This document shows, one piece after another, positions 34,560 through 42,233 of a DNA stretch of 64,000 nt; the first letter of the stretch is position 1, and every line of letters begins with the position of its first letter. The DNA is from Gemmata palustris (GTDB lineage Bacteria > Planctomycetota > Planctomycetia > Gemmatales > Gemmataceae). The stretch lies in assembly GCF_017939745.1 (NCBI RefSeq), contig NZ_JAGKQQ010000001.1, positions 2,542,001-2,606,000 on the forward strand. The letters run 5' to 3'. The position numbers and the translations under genes are program-made. A model generated the notes under the pieces. That model searched no databases and had not been told where the DNA came from. It worked only from the letters and a program-made list of their open reading frames with translations.

Positions 34560-35816
34560 TTAGGCCTCGACCAGAGCCGGTTTGCGTGCGACCGCGGTCC
34601 ACACGCTATCGAGCCGTTCGGCGAGCAGTTCCCAGGAATAGCGAGCCAGAACCTGGCGCCGGCCGCGTTCGGCGGTGTCTTGCAGTTCTTCCGGGCGCCG
34701 GATCGCGTCGAGCGTGAGTTTCACCATTTCGTCGAGCGTGTTCGCAACGAGCAAATCGCGATCCGGGGTCAGCTCCAACCCCTCGGCCCCAACCCGCGTG
34801 CTGACGACCGGCGTTTCGGCCGCGAGTGCTTCGAGGATCTTCAGCCGGGAACCGCCGCCGATGCGGAGCGGTACCGTGAGGAACCCGCAGCGCGCGAGGA
34901 AGGGCCGCACGTCTGGCACATCGGCGTGAAGTTCCGCGCCGGGCGTTGCCGCGGCGAGTGAGCGCAACCACTCGGGCGGTCGGCGCCCCACCAGAACGGC
35001 CGTCGCGTGCGGAACCTGGGCACGCACGCGGGGCAGAACTTCGTTGAGGAGTTGCTCCGCGGCGTCCTGGTTCGGGCGCCAGTCGAGGCTGCCCATGAAG
35101 AGCATTTGGGCCGGGTCGCGTTCGACGTCGCGTTGCGGGCGGAAGTAATCGACGTCCACCCCGTTATCAACGACTTTGACGCGGGTCGCGCCGAATTCCG
35201 TGCGCATGAGCGCGGCGTCCTCGCGACTCACTGCGATGGACGCGGTCGCGGAGGAATAGGCCCAGCGCTCGAATCGCTCAAATTTCTGCAACTGTTTGCG
35301 GATGTACCACCGCTTCATCGAGTTGTCGGCCGTCTCGACGTAGCGCCGCCAGATGAGCGATTCAACATTGTGCGCCATCACGCTCCACGCGGTGGAGTGG
35401 ATTTGCTCCCCCAGTGCGTCCAGGAGCACCTGGGCATAGGGGGTCCACTCACAGTGCCACACGTCGACCGCGTTCTCGTTCGCGAACGTGCGGACCGCCT
35501 CGGAGAGTTCGGGGCTGGCGTGCGTGCTGACCGAGTACGGCAGAGGGGAAAGCAGGTTCCCCGCTAGGCGCGCGTAAAAGCCGGCACCGGATTTCGATGG
35601 CACCGCGCGATCCACGACGATCGTGTCGATGCCGGCCACACGAAATGCGTCCTCGGCGTCCAGGGCTTCGGTGCGGTCCGGGTTCCGGTGGCAGAGCACC
35701 GTCACTTTGTGCCGCGTCGCGAGGCGCCGGAGCAAATTGAAGGTGCGGATTCGCTTTCCAGACGTCAGCGGAAACGGCAACTCTTCGTCCAGAACCGCAA
35801 TGTTGAGTACGCGCAT
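34560..35816 (-). CDS. Glycosyltransferase, GT4/GT1 family (GT-B fold)
   Basis: This is a 418-residue GT-B enzyme. The N-terminal acceptor domain has FPLTSGKRIRTFNLLRRLA, a form seen in the sugar-transferase/PEP-CTERM group of family 4 enzymes. The C-terminal donor domain has VVDNGVDVDYF, LFMGSLDWRPNQDAAEQLL, PLRIGGGSRLKILEALA and the EGLEL acidic motif that contacts nucleotide-sugar. It probably transfers a hexose from a nucleotide sugar during exopolysaccharide or envelope glycan synthesis at the inner face of the membrane. It stands alone between two unrelated genes; the specific donor cannot be told. Confidence 0.9.
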   Translation of the reverse strand: MRVLNIAVLDEELPFPLTSGKRIRTFNLLRRLATRHKVTVLCHRNPDRTEALDAEDAFRVAGIDTIVVDRAVPSKSGAGFYARLAGNLLSPLPYSVSTHASPELSEAVRTFANENAVDVWHCEWTPYAQVLLDALGEQIHSTAWSVMAHNVESLIWRRYVETADNSMKRWYIRKQLQKFERFERWAYSSATASIAVSREDAALMRTEFGATRVKVVDNGVDVDYFRPQRDVERDPAQMLFMGSLDWRPNQDAAEQLLNEVLPRVRAQVPHATAVLVGRRPPEWLRSLAAATPGAELHADVPDVRPFLARCGFLTVPLRIGGGSRLKILEALAAETPVVSTRVGAEGLELTPDRDLLVANTLDEMVKLTLDAIRRPEELQDTAERGRRQVLARYSWELLAERLDSVWTAVARKPALVEA

Positions 35817-35952
35817 GGGAATTCCCCTCCCGGCATTTAGGGCGGGGGATTCTCTCTAAAGTTTTGGATGGGAGCAACCGCAGTTTTCCGCGTGCAATTC
35901 GCCACGCGGTGTGGTTCGATAACTCCGCCCAAATTCTCAAGGAGACTGACCC

Positions 35953-36363
35953 ATGTTTCGTGCGTTGCTAATCACCGCTCCTCTTGCGCTGCTTGTTGTT
36001 GCTACCCCAACCCCTGCGGCCGATGAGAACCCGGTCGTCGCGCTCATTAAGTCGAAGGTCAAGGACGAGAAGAAGCCGTTCGCGCTCCTGGTCACGTTCA
36101 AGGTGAAAGCGGGTAACGAGAAGAAATTCGAGGAAGCGTTCGCACCGGCGCTAGTCGCCACGCGGAAGGAACCGGGGTGCGTCGCGTACTTCCTCAACCG
36201 CGACCCGGACGAACCCACCACTTACGTGATGTACGAGCACTTCAAGGGCATCGCCGCGCTCGAAGCTCACATGAAGGAAAAACACACCGGGACGCTGCTC
36301 GGGACCGTGGTTCCGATGTGTGAGGGCGACCCGAAGATCAAGGTTCTGGCCGTCCCGGAGTAA
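35953..36363 (+). CDS. Exported antibiotic-biosynthesis-monooxygenase (ABM) domain protein
   Basis: This is a 136-residue protein. A signal peptide (FRALLITAPLALLVVATPTP, then AADE) is followed by a single ABM dimeric alpha-beta barrel domain (PFALLVTFKVKAGNEKKFEE, then REPGC-like KEPGCVAYFLNRDPDEPTTY and YEHFKGIAALEAHMKEKHTG). ABM domains occur in quinol monooxygenases (YgiN type) and in heme or small-molecule-degrading enzymes; they need no metal or cofactor. An exported copy is less common and suggests a periplasmic or extracytoplasmic substrate. The start ATG follows a good AAGGAG site. It is monocistronic. Confidence 0.87.
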   Translation: MFRALLITAPLALLVVATPTPAADENPVVALIKSKVKDEKKPFALLVTFKVKAGNEKKFEEAFAPALVATRKEPGCVAYFLNRDPDEPTTYVMYEHFKGIAALEAHMKEKHTGTLLGTVVPMCEGDPKIKVLAVPE

Positions 36364-36415
36364 CGCCAGTCGGCAAACAATCGGTGACGAATGAGGTAAA
36401 CGAAAAGGGGGAGAG

Positions 36416-36733
36416 TTGGACCCAATTGCTGAAAGGACGCTGGTGTGCCTCTATCCAGATGGGGCAAGCGTACCTGTCCAACTTCTCATCGGGCAGCCAC
36501 GTCCTCATCCAAAAGGCGATTGGTGCTGTGAAGTGTCCGGCGAAGGAATGCGCCTGTGGACGGGCACAAGCACCATCGTCGGTATTGACTCCTGGCAAGC
36601 CCTGCTGCTTAGTTTACGTTTTCTCCGAGCGATGCTTGAGGCTGAGGTGGAACGAGGAGCACTTCTCCACGGGCCAGACGGTATCACTGTCATCAGCCCC
36701 GAAGAACTCTTTGGGGAAACAGGTCAGAGTTAG
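36416..36733 (+). CDS. Small conserved protein, DUF6968-like, function unknown
   Basis: This is a 105-residue protein starting at TTG, immediately after a strong GGGGGAGAG ribosome site. It reads as a compact beta-rich front half (VCLYPDGASVPVQLLIGQP and DWCCEVSGEGMRLWTGTST), then an amphipathic helix (DSWQALLLSLRFLRAMLEAE) and a short end (GITVISPEELFG). The arrangement of a polar beta part followed by an S-x-Q-AL-x-SL-x-FL helix resembles the DUF6968 group of small, often strain-variable proteins. No catalytic residue is apparent. It lies 52 bp after the ABM gene, possibly cotranscribed. Confidence 0.55.
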   Translation: MDPIAERTLVCLYPDGASVPVQLLIGQPRPHPKGDWCCEVSGEGMRLWTGTSTIVGIDSWQALLLSLRFLRAMLEAEVERGALLHGPDGITVISPEELFGETGQS

Positions 36734-37154
36734 GAGGTTATCAGATTAATAGTCCGGTAATCGACACGCGACTGAGTTCGGCGCGCTAAACAAGTACCGA
36801 ACGAGGAACACTGCCTGTTTCTGCGATTTTCGCGTGGTTCAGGGCCGTGTCCCGCCCCCTTGCGGTCGCGGCTCGTCCTCTCGTTTCGAGGCTAACATTG
36901 GCTAACATTTTCGGCCCCGCCGATTGTTAGCCAATTGCCACAATCACCTACTCGGCCAGTTGTTGCGATCGGCAAATTGGGGCAGGACTTCTCGCTTTCT
37001 GGACCAGCGCGGCGCTACTCGTCGATACCCAACGTTGGAGCGCACCACCCCAGATGGCGGCACCATCTGCATAGTATACACAATACCACACCGAGCAGTG
37101 CGAAGAATCGGGACAAATTATCCAAGAAGTGCCGCGTTCAACACCGCACATGCT
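36734..37154. other. Intergenic region with short repeats and a hairpin
   Basis: This is a 421-bp gap without a convincing gene. Positions 36857-36877 are a 21-base exact match to one arm of the inverted repeat at 54629-54684. A hairpin GGCTAACA (36900-36907)/TGTTAGCC (36925-36932) with inner CGGC/GCCG follows, and its left arm is duplicated 10 bases upstream (GGCTAACATT twice). It probably holds the terminator region between convergent genes. Confidence 0.5.
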
Positions 37155-38096
37155 CTACAGAAATTTCTTGGCCACCGCGCCGAGCAGCAGTTTCACCTTC
37201 GCCAGTTTGGTCACTTCGGGGCGCTGTGTCCACACGTCGTAATCCCGGCGCTCGATGGCGCTGAGAATCGCTTCACCGCCGCGGATGAACAGTTCCACAT
37301 CCACGCGCGCCTCGCGTGGCAAAAGTGGGAGTAGCGCCGCACCGCGAGCGAAGTATTCACGAGCGCGTTGAACTTCAAAACGCATGAGCGAACGGAACGC
37401 GGGCGTACACCGGCGCGCGTCCAAGTCGTCATCGGTGCAGCCGTACTTCTGGCGGTCTTCAGCAGGGAGGTAAACGCGACCGATATCGAGATCGCGCGAC
37501 ACGTCCTGCCAGAAGTTCGCGATCTGCAGCCCGATACAAACCTCGTCCGATAGCCCTGCGCGTTCCTCGTCGAAGCACTCGAACAGGTACAGCACCAACC
37601 GCCCGACCGGGTTGGCGGAGTTGCGGCAGTATCCGAGAAGTTGGTCGAAGGTGTCGTACCGCTTCACCCGCTGGTCCTGCTCGAACGCGACGAGCAGGTC
37701 GAGGAACGGTTCCGGCGGAATGTTGAAGCGTCGAATCGTTTCGCGAAGGGCGACCATGACCGGGTGACGTGGGACGAACGCACCCGCCCTGCTCACCGAT
37801 GAGTAGCACTCACGGAGTTGCTCGCGCCACCACCCGATGAGGTCGAGCGCGCGCTGCCCGCCGCCGGTTTCGTCCGCGAGGTCATCCGACCAGCGGCAGT
37901 AAGCGTAGACCGCGTGGAAGTGCCGAATCAGCCGGCGCGGGAGGAGCAGCGAGACGACCGTGAAGTTCTCGTAGTGCGACTTCGCGACGCGCGCGCAGTA
38001 CGCGCGTGCGTCGCTCAACGAAACGGGGGGCTCGTGCCCCCCGCTCGTCCGAGACGGTCCCCATGTCTCCAACTCGCGCGCGAAGTCCCAACCCAT
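37155..38096 (-). CDS. hpnC: Squalene synthase HpnC-like (squalene/phytoene synthase family)
   Basis: This is a 313-residue trans-isoprenyl diphosphate synthase-fold enzyme. The first aspartate motif is SDDLADE (D71, D72, D75) in YAYCRWSDDLADE, and the second is QDVSRDLDIGRVYLP (D198, D202). The family binds farnesyl diphosphate through Mg2+ ions. HpnC forms hydroxysqualene from presqualene diphosphate in the HpnCDE route, which feeds hopanoid or sterol synthesis. Gemmata makes sterols and hopanoid-related lipids. HpnD and HpnE are not in the window. The start ATG overlaps the stop of the upstream gene by one base (TAATG), so translation is coupled. The HpnC label over HpnD rests on overall resemblance. 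Confidence 0.85.
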   Translation of the reverse strand: MGWDFARELETWGPSRTSGGHEPPVSLSDARAYCARVAKSHYENFTVVSLLLPRRLIRHFHAVYAYCRWSDDLADETGGGQRALDLIGWWREQLRECYSSVSRAGAFVPRHPVMVALRETIRRFNIPPEPFLDLLVAFEQDQRVKRYDTFDQLLGYCRNSANPVGRLVLYLFECFDEERAGLSDEVCIGLQIANFWQDVSRDLDIGRVYLPAEDRQKYGCTDDDLDARRCTPAFRSLMRFEVQRAREYFARGAALLPLLPREARVDVELFIRGGEAILSAIERRDYDVWTQRPEVTKLAKVKLLLGAVAKKFL

Positions 38097-39424
38097 TACT
38101 TCTTTGCTTCCAAAATGCGGAGCTGCGTGCAGAGGTTGAACTTCAGCCCGTCGAGTTCGTACTCGATTTCGGCGTAGAACGCCCGGAACCCCTTCTCCGG
38201 GGCGCGGACCGTAACGGGGAATTTCGCGCTGTTGTCCTCGACCCACCGCACCTTGCGGAAGTCGCGCGTGTCGGATTCCGCCGTCCACACGTGCGTCCCG
38301 GTCGTCTTGGCCGCGGACGTGACTTCCAGGCGGCACACGCCCGCCTTCTCGTCGCACGCCCACGACATCCCGGGCATCGGCTTATCGAAGATCTGGCAGT
38401 AGCAGAACGCCGCGAGCGTGTTCACCGCGCGGGCCGGGAGCAGTTCCTTCTTCCCCTCCTTGTCCATCTCGCGGAGGTCGTGCCCGGCGTTGGGCACGTA
38501 CAGCACCCACTTCTCGCCCTTCAGGTCGTCCCAGTACGTGTTGAGCGCGTCGAGCGGCCAGTACGGGTCGTTCGCCCCGTTGAGAATCATCTTGGGTACC
38601 GTGATCTTGTCGCGGTACACCCACGGGTCGACCATCTGCCACAGTTTCTTCCCGTCGGCCGTGTCCGGGATCGGCACCAGTTTGCGCTCGGTGTAGTCGT
38701 GGATCATTTCGCTCGGCTTCCCGAACGCGGCCACCTGGTTCTTCATTTGAACCGGCATGTTGAGCGTGTCGATCACGAGCGGCGCGATGGCCTTCACGCG
38801 CTTGTCACCGGTCGCGGCGGTCAACCACGAGGTCCACCCGCGCTTCGAGGCGCCGGTGATCACGAACGACTTCACCTCGAACTTCCATTCCTCTTTCGCG
38901 AACGCCTGGAGCGCGTCCATCGCCTTCACCACGCTCTTGACCATCGGGAACAGGAGCGGCCACGAACCGTCCTTCGTTTCGAGGTACCGGACGAACGTCT
39001 CGGCGATGAGCGTGTCTTCCTTCTTGCCGCCGAACAGCGGCTGTTTCGGCACCCCGTACAGGAACGCGATCGGCGCCTTGATCCGCTCCGCGAGCGCCAG
39101 CCCCAGGAGCCCGGACGTGGGGTTGGGCGTGCCCCCCTGGTTCCACAGCACCATCGTCGCCCGCGGCTTCGCGCCCTTCGGCACGATCACCTGGAGCTTG
39201 TGGTCCCACACGATCTCGTGCCACGTCTGCGAGACGAGATCGATGTCGTAGATCGTTCCCTTGTCCGTCTCCTGTTTGCCCGCGAGCTTCCACGAGAAGG
39301 AATCGTCCTTCTTGGTGACGTAGTCCACCAGGTCGGTCGGTAGAGCGGGGGGAGCTTCTGGGGCGGAACGGGCCAGGGCCGGCAGCGCCACGAGCGCGGC
39401 GAGGGCGAGGGTGAAGAAGCGCAA
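38096..39424 (-). CDS. PhoPQ-activated pathogenicity-related protein (PqaA-like alpha/beta hydrolase)
   Basis: This is a 442-residue exported protein. A signal peptide (FFTLALAALVALPALARS) is followed by the PhoPQ-related domain. Recognised strings are YDIDLVSQTWHEIVWDHKLQ, FVITGASKRGWTSWLTAA with the Ser nucleophile in the G-A-S-K-R-G elbow, DPWVYRDKITVPKMILNGAN with the acid, and PNAGHDLR with the His. The catalytic triad thus appears complete. The name comes from a Salmonella PhoP-regulated gene; the enzyme activity is not known. In planctomycetes these proteins are frequent and unrelated to virulence. It sits between an alpha/beta hydrolase gene and hpnC in one minus-strand operon. Confidence 0.9.
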   Translation of the reverse strand: MRFFTLALAALVALPALARSAPEAPPALPTDLVDYVTKKDDSFSWKLAGKQETDKGTIYDIDLVSQTWHEIVWDHKLQVIVPKGAKPRATMVLWNQGGTPNPTSGLLGLALAERIKAPIAFLYGVPKQPLFGGKKEDTLIAETFVRYLETKDGSWPLLFPMVKSVVKAMDALQAFAKEEWKFEVKSFVITGASKRGWTSWLTAATGDKRVKAIAPLVIDTLNMPVQMKNQVAAFGKPSEMIHDYTERKLVPIPDTADGKKLWQMVDPWVYRDKITVPKMILNGANDPYWPLDALNTYWDDLKGEKWVLYVPNAGHDLREMDKEGKKELLPARAVNTLAAFCYCQIFDKPMPGMSWACDEKAGVCRLEVTSAAKTTGTHVWTAESDTRDFRKVRWVEDNSAKFPVTVRAPEKGFRAFYAEIEYELDGLKFNLCTQLRILEAKK

Positions 39425-39447
39425 GACAAGGTCTCCGGGGAGGGGAA

Positions 39448-40215
39448 TCAGGTCCCAACGAGATTCGCGAAGAACGCACCGGTGGCACCCGCGATCGCGC
39501 CTTTATACGCGGTCAGCCGGTGGTCACCGTCTTTCAATAGACGCAGTTCTACATGAGGGTACTCGACGCGGCGCGCGAAGAACAGACTATCACTGTCGGG
39601 AACGACGTCATCGGCGAGGCCGTGAAAGAGCAGTGAAGGCGTGCGCCACCCGCGTACCAGGTCTTCCGGCCGGAACCGGTCGCGCTCTTCGATCAGCCCG
39701 ATACCGATTTCGACGCTCACCCACTCGTTTTTGACGAGGCGCCGACCTGTTCGTACCCAGGCGATCTGCTCTTCGGGAGTGAGGGTGTTCCACCGGCGCT
39801 CCAGGAACCCGAACGCGGGCGCGAGGAACACGGAGCCAACAACACACTCCGGGTTACGTTTCGCGAACCACGCGGACGCGAACCCGCCCATACTGGAGCC
39901 GACCAAGCCCAGGCGCGTGTGCCCGCGCGCTCGCAGCCAGGCGCTCGCCGCCGTGAGGTCTTCGAGCAGCCGACTCGCGCGCAAGTCGTGCATGGTTCCG
40001 CTCGAAGTGCCGTGCCCGCGGAAGTCGAACGCGGCGAACGCCCACCCGCGCCGGGTACACTCGGCGCGCACGGTTTCCGCCTTCTCGCCGCCCCGGTGGC
40101 TCCCGAACCCGTGGACCCACAGCACCGCAAAATCCGGCCGGTCGGTGGCGGCGTGATAGGTGCCGGTGAGGTGACCGCTATCGGATAGAGGGACGGTCAC
40201 GGGGTCAGTGAGCAT
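39448..40215 (-). CDS. Alpha/beta hydrolase (serine esterase/aminopeptidase-like)
   Basis: This is a 255-residue cytosolic hydrolase. The oxyanion strand is VLWVHGFGSHRGG and FDFRGHGTSSG follows. The nucleophile elbow is GSSMGG (Ser108), the acid lies in FHGLADDVVPD, and the His in LLKDGDHRLTAYK. It is a monoacylglycerol lipase/esterase-type member; the substrate is unknown. The start at 40215 is the first in-frame methionine before conserved sequence; more upstream codons look like non-coding DNA. The next gene (PhoPQ-related) begins 23 bp downstream, so the three genes hydrolase, PhoPQ-related and hpnC form an operon. Confidence 0.88.
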   Translation of the reverse strand: MLTDPVTVPLSDSGHLTGTYHAATDRPDFAVLWVHGFGSHRGGEKAETVRAECTRRGWAFAAFDFRGHGTSSGTMHDLRASRLLEDLTAASAWLRARGHTRLGLVGSSMGGFASAWFAKRNPECVVGSVFLAPAFGFLERRWNTLTPEEQIAWVRTGRRLVKNEWVSVEIGIGLIEERDRFRPEDLVRGWRTPSLLFHGLADDVVPDSDSLFFARRVEYPHVELRLLKDGDHRLTAYKGAIAGATGAFFANLVGT

Positions 40216-40535
40216 GGGTTTTCCGGCCGGTGATTTTACAGTTCTCTTGTGCGGCCCGCGGGCGCGGGTATTATGGTGATGTTGGTGTAACCGACGACCG
40301 ATCCCGACGCCAGGACCGGCCTCTTCAATATCGCCGTGCTCGGCTCCGAGCCGCACCCGGCATCCGACCGCCGCCTTTCCGACGACGGCCGCTTTGACAA
40401 CCGCGCTGCGCGGCACCACTCGACCGCCGCGGGGCACCTTCACTAAGACGCACTTTCGGGCGCGCTCACGCGCCCGGCCCGACCGACGGCCCAGAACCCG
40501 TCGCCCTTTTTTCTGTCCGTTTTGAGGATCGAGCT
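40216..40535. other. Divergent promoter/leader region of the E1-E2 operon
   Basis: This is a 320-bp spacer between divergent operons. A hairpin GGGCGCG/CGCGCCC is followed by a CCCTTTTTTCTG run (about 40506-40520), just before the GAGGA ribosome site of the first plus-strand gene. That layout could be an attenuator or a processed leader end. No known riboswitch core is recognised. Confidence 0.4.
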
Positions 40536-40718
40536 ATGGACTTTCGACCCCTCGCCGAAACCGAGCGCCGCCAGCTCCTCACGGCCCTACGCGGCCACGC
40601 GGATCGTGGCCTCGCGCTGCTCATCGACCCCAAAGACACCGGCTTCGCCGGTACCGCCGAAGAAGTGCCCGACGAGCAGGTGATCGCCGCTGTGAAATCG
40701 GTCCCGGTCCACTATTGA
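40536..40718 (+). CDS. 60-residue protein at the head of the E1-E2-like operon
   Basis: This is a small acidic protein with a good GAGGA site. Residues 5-25 form an amphipathic helix (LAETERRQLLTALRGHADRG), followed by LALLIDPKDTGFAGTAEEVP and DEQVIAAVKSVPVHY, which looks like a short strand, a loop and a helix. It lacks the beta-grasp pattern and the C-terminal Gly-Gly of a ubiquitin-like modifier, so I do not call it one. Being the first gene of a cluster with E2-like and E1-like enzymes, it might be a substrate, an adaptor or a carrier. The start codon, Shine-Dalgarno site and compositional coherence support a real gene; function unknown. Confidence 0.6.
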   Translation: MDFRPLAETERRQLLTALRGHADRGLALLIDPKDTGFAGTAEEVPDEQVIAAVKSVPVHY

Positions 40719-40826
40719 GTGCAGGGGTCTGAGTGCGGTGCGCGGGGGGTCGGGTCCGCCGAGCGAACCGCTGGCCCCTCACGACTGTTTCTCGCGCCTG
40801 TGACCCTGCGCGCCTCACCCTCAGCA

Positions 40827-41252
40827 ATGGGCCTTCTCGACACCGAACCCGGCAAACGACGGCTCTTGTCCGTCGAGGTGCCGGCCGTTGAGCGCTACAA
40901 CGCCGATCGCGACCCGGACTACCGCATTACGGTATCGCGGGCCGGCGGGGGGTTGACGCTCTCGTATTGCCTGAAGCCGTGCCACAACGTGTACCGGCTC
41001 GAAACGCGGCTGCTCTCCAGTTACCCGATCATGGCGCCCGAAACGCGGGTGCTGACCCCTCTGAAGCACTGCCCGCACCTGCTCGAAGGGCAGACGATCT
41101 GCTTGTGGCGCCAGGGGTCCACGCGCGCGTCGAGCCGCTGGGACGCGGGCCAGTTCACCTGTGTGTTCGCCGTCGTCGCGGCGTGGCGCTGGCTACTGTG
41201 CTACGAGCTCTGGCACGAAACCGGCGAGTGGCCGTTGCCCGAAGCCAAGTAG
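40827..41252 (+). CDS. E2-like ubiquitin-conjugating enzyme fold (UBC) protein
   Basis: This is a 141-residue protein whose order of elements fits a bacterial UBC domain. It has an N-terminal helix (GKRRLLSVEVPAVERYNAD), meander strands (YRITVSRAGGGLTLSYCL and NVYRLETRLLSSYPIMAPET, with the E2 YP..P turn), then HCPHLLEGQTICLW, which places histidines (81, 84) a few residues before Cys92. This matches the E2 active-site pattern HP-x(n)-C. C-terminal helices follow (FTCVFAVVAAWRWLLCYELW). E2 enzymes carry a modifier as a thioester on that cysteine. The start ATG at 40827 opens the first helix; an in-frame GTG at 40719 would add 36 residues of unlikely sequence. The E1-like gene follows 48 bp later. 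Confidence 0.8.
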   Translation: MGLLDTEPGKRRLLSVEVPAVERYNADRDPDYRITVSRAGGGLTLSYCLKPCHNVYRLETRLLSSYPIMAPETRVLTPLKHCPHLLEGQTICLWRQGSTRASSRWDAGQFTCVFAVVAAWRWLLCYELWHETGEWPLPEAK

Positions 41253-41300
41253 CTCCGCGTCGAAGGTTTCGCCACAACTCTCGGTTCCCGGCGTGAGCCC

Positions 41301-42233
41301 ATGCACCTGTTCCAAATCGGCGCGGGCAGCGGCGGAATGGCCGTACTCGATCTCCTCGCCCGCGACCCGGGAGTCAGCCGCGTCACGCTCGTCGAACCCG
41401 ACATCTACGCCCCACACAACGTCTACCGGCACCTGTTCCCGCCCTCCTCCGTTGGGCGCCTTAAGGCCGAACTCGCGCGCGAGTGGGTGTGCGCGATCCG
41501 CCCCGACATCGCGTTCGAGGCGCGCATCGAAGACATCACCGATCCCGCGCGCCAAGCCGAGTTCGCGCGAATCGCGGCGGAGTGTGATCTGGGCGTGTGC
41601 GCCGCGGACAACGAAGCTGCGAAGTTCGCGTTCGACGCACTCATGCGTGGCGCGGGGAAGCCGTGGACGCTCGGCGAGGTGCTGAGCGGGGGCATCGGCG
41701 GGTGGGTGCATCGCTTCGCGCCGGGCGCTGCGTGCTACGGTTGCGTCGCGAGCTACCTGAAGCGCGAAGTGATCGAACAGCCGAACGGCCCCCCGCCGGA
41801 CTACAGCAACCCGACCGCCGCGCAGCCCGAAACGACCGTCCCCGCGAGCAAAGCGAGCATCGCGGTGATCGCCGGAATGCACGCACTGGTGACGCTGGAG
41901 ATGCAAAGGCAACCTAACCCCCTAACCCCCTTCCCTAAAAAGGAAGGGGGAACAGAACCCAAAACAACCGACATCACACTGCCCGAGATGGTTTTAAGCC
42001 CCTCTCCCCTTGGGGGAGGGGTTGGGGAGGGGTTTCAGACAGAGCCCGCCCTCAGCCTCCTTTTCTCACTCCAAGTGGTGCCGGGGGTGTTCGACACCGC
42101 GTTCCGCACGCACCGGTTGCGTATCCCGCGCTCCCCTACCTGTTTAGTCTGTGGCACGACCGCCCCCGTACCGACCGGAGACCAACTCGATGCCGCAGTG
42201 GACGACGCCCTGGCTCGCCTGGGCGCGCGATAA
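41301..42233 (+). CDS. E1/ThiF-like adenylyltransferase
   Basis: This is a 310-residue protein. The Rossmann ATP-binding loop is IGAGSGG (residues 6-12), with D34 after beta-2 and the N-x-x-R pair N40/R43 (APHNVYRHLF), as in ThiF/MoeB/E1 enzymes that adenylate a C-terminal glycine. The CAADNE stretch equals the family's DATDN region. Zinc would be held by C145/C148 (CYGC) and C281/C284 (CLVC). Residues about 203-248 are encoded by a GC-rich repeat element and are low complexity, replacing a loop before the last strand. It shares an operon with the E2-like gene and overlaps the next gene by 44 bp. It has no rhodanese or JAB domain. Confidence 0.88.
   Translation: MHLFQIGAGSGGMAVLDLLARDPGVSRVTLVEPDIYAPHNVYRHLFPPSSVGRLKAELAREWVCAIRPDIAFEARIEDITDPARQAEFARIAAECDLGVCAADNEAAKFAFDALMRGAGKPWTLGEVLSGGIGGWVHRFAPGAACYGCVASYLKREVIEQPNGPPPDYSNPTAAQPETTVPASKASIAVIAGMHALVTLEMQRQPNPLTPFPKKEGGTEPKTTDITLPEMVLSPSPLGGGVGEGFQTEPALSLLFSLQVVPGVFDTAFRTHRLRIPRSPTCLVCGTTAPVPTGDQLDAAVDDALARLGAR
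41916..42041. repeat. GC-rich repeat element inserted in frame in the E1-like gene
   Basis: Two hairpins make it up: CCCCCTTCC/GGAAGGGGG (41926-41950), and CCCCTCTCCCC at 41999-42009 pairing with the GGGGGAGGGG that follows, continuing into TTGGGGAGGGG. The reading frame stays open through it, encoding PLTPFPKKEGG and SPSPLGGGVGEG-type peptide. It resembles the Pro/Gly peptide of the elements in the GT87-like gene and recO. Confidence 0.75.

Noticed and set aside
40216-40535. Riboswitch or structured RNA leader before the E1-E2 operon
   Set aside because: A hairpin and a T-run are present, but no known riboswitch core was recognised; listed only as a leader region.
40536-40718. 60-residue first gene of the E1-E2 operon as a ubiquitin-like modifier
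   Set aside because: No beta-grasp pattern of strands and no C-terminal glycine pair; it ends in SVPVHY. Position alone is not enough, so I left it as unknown.
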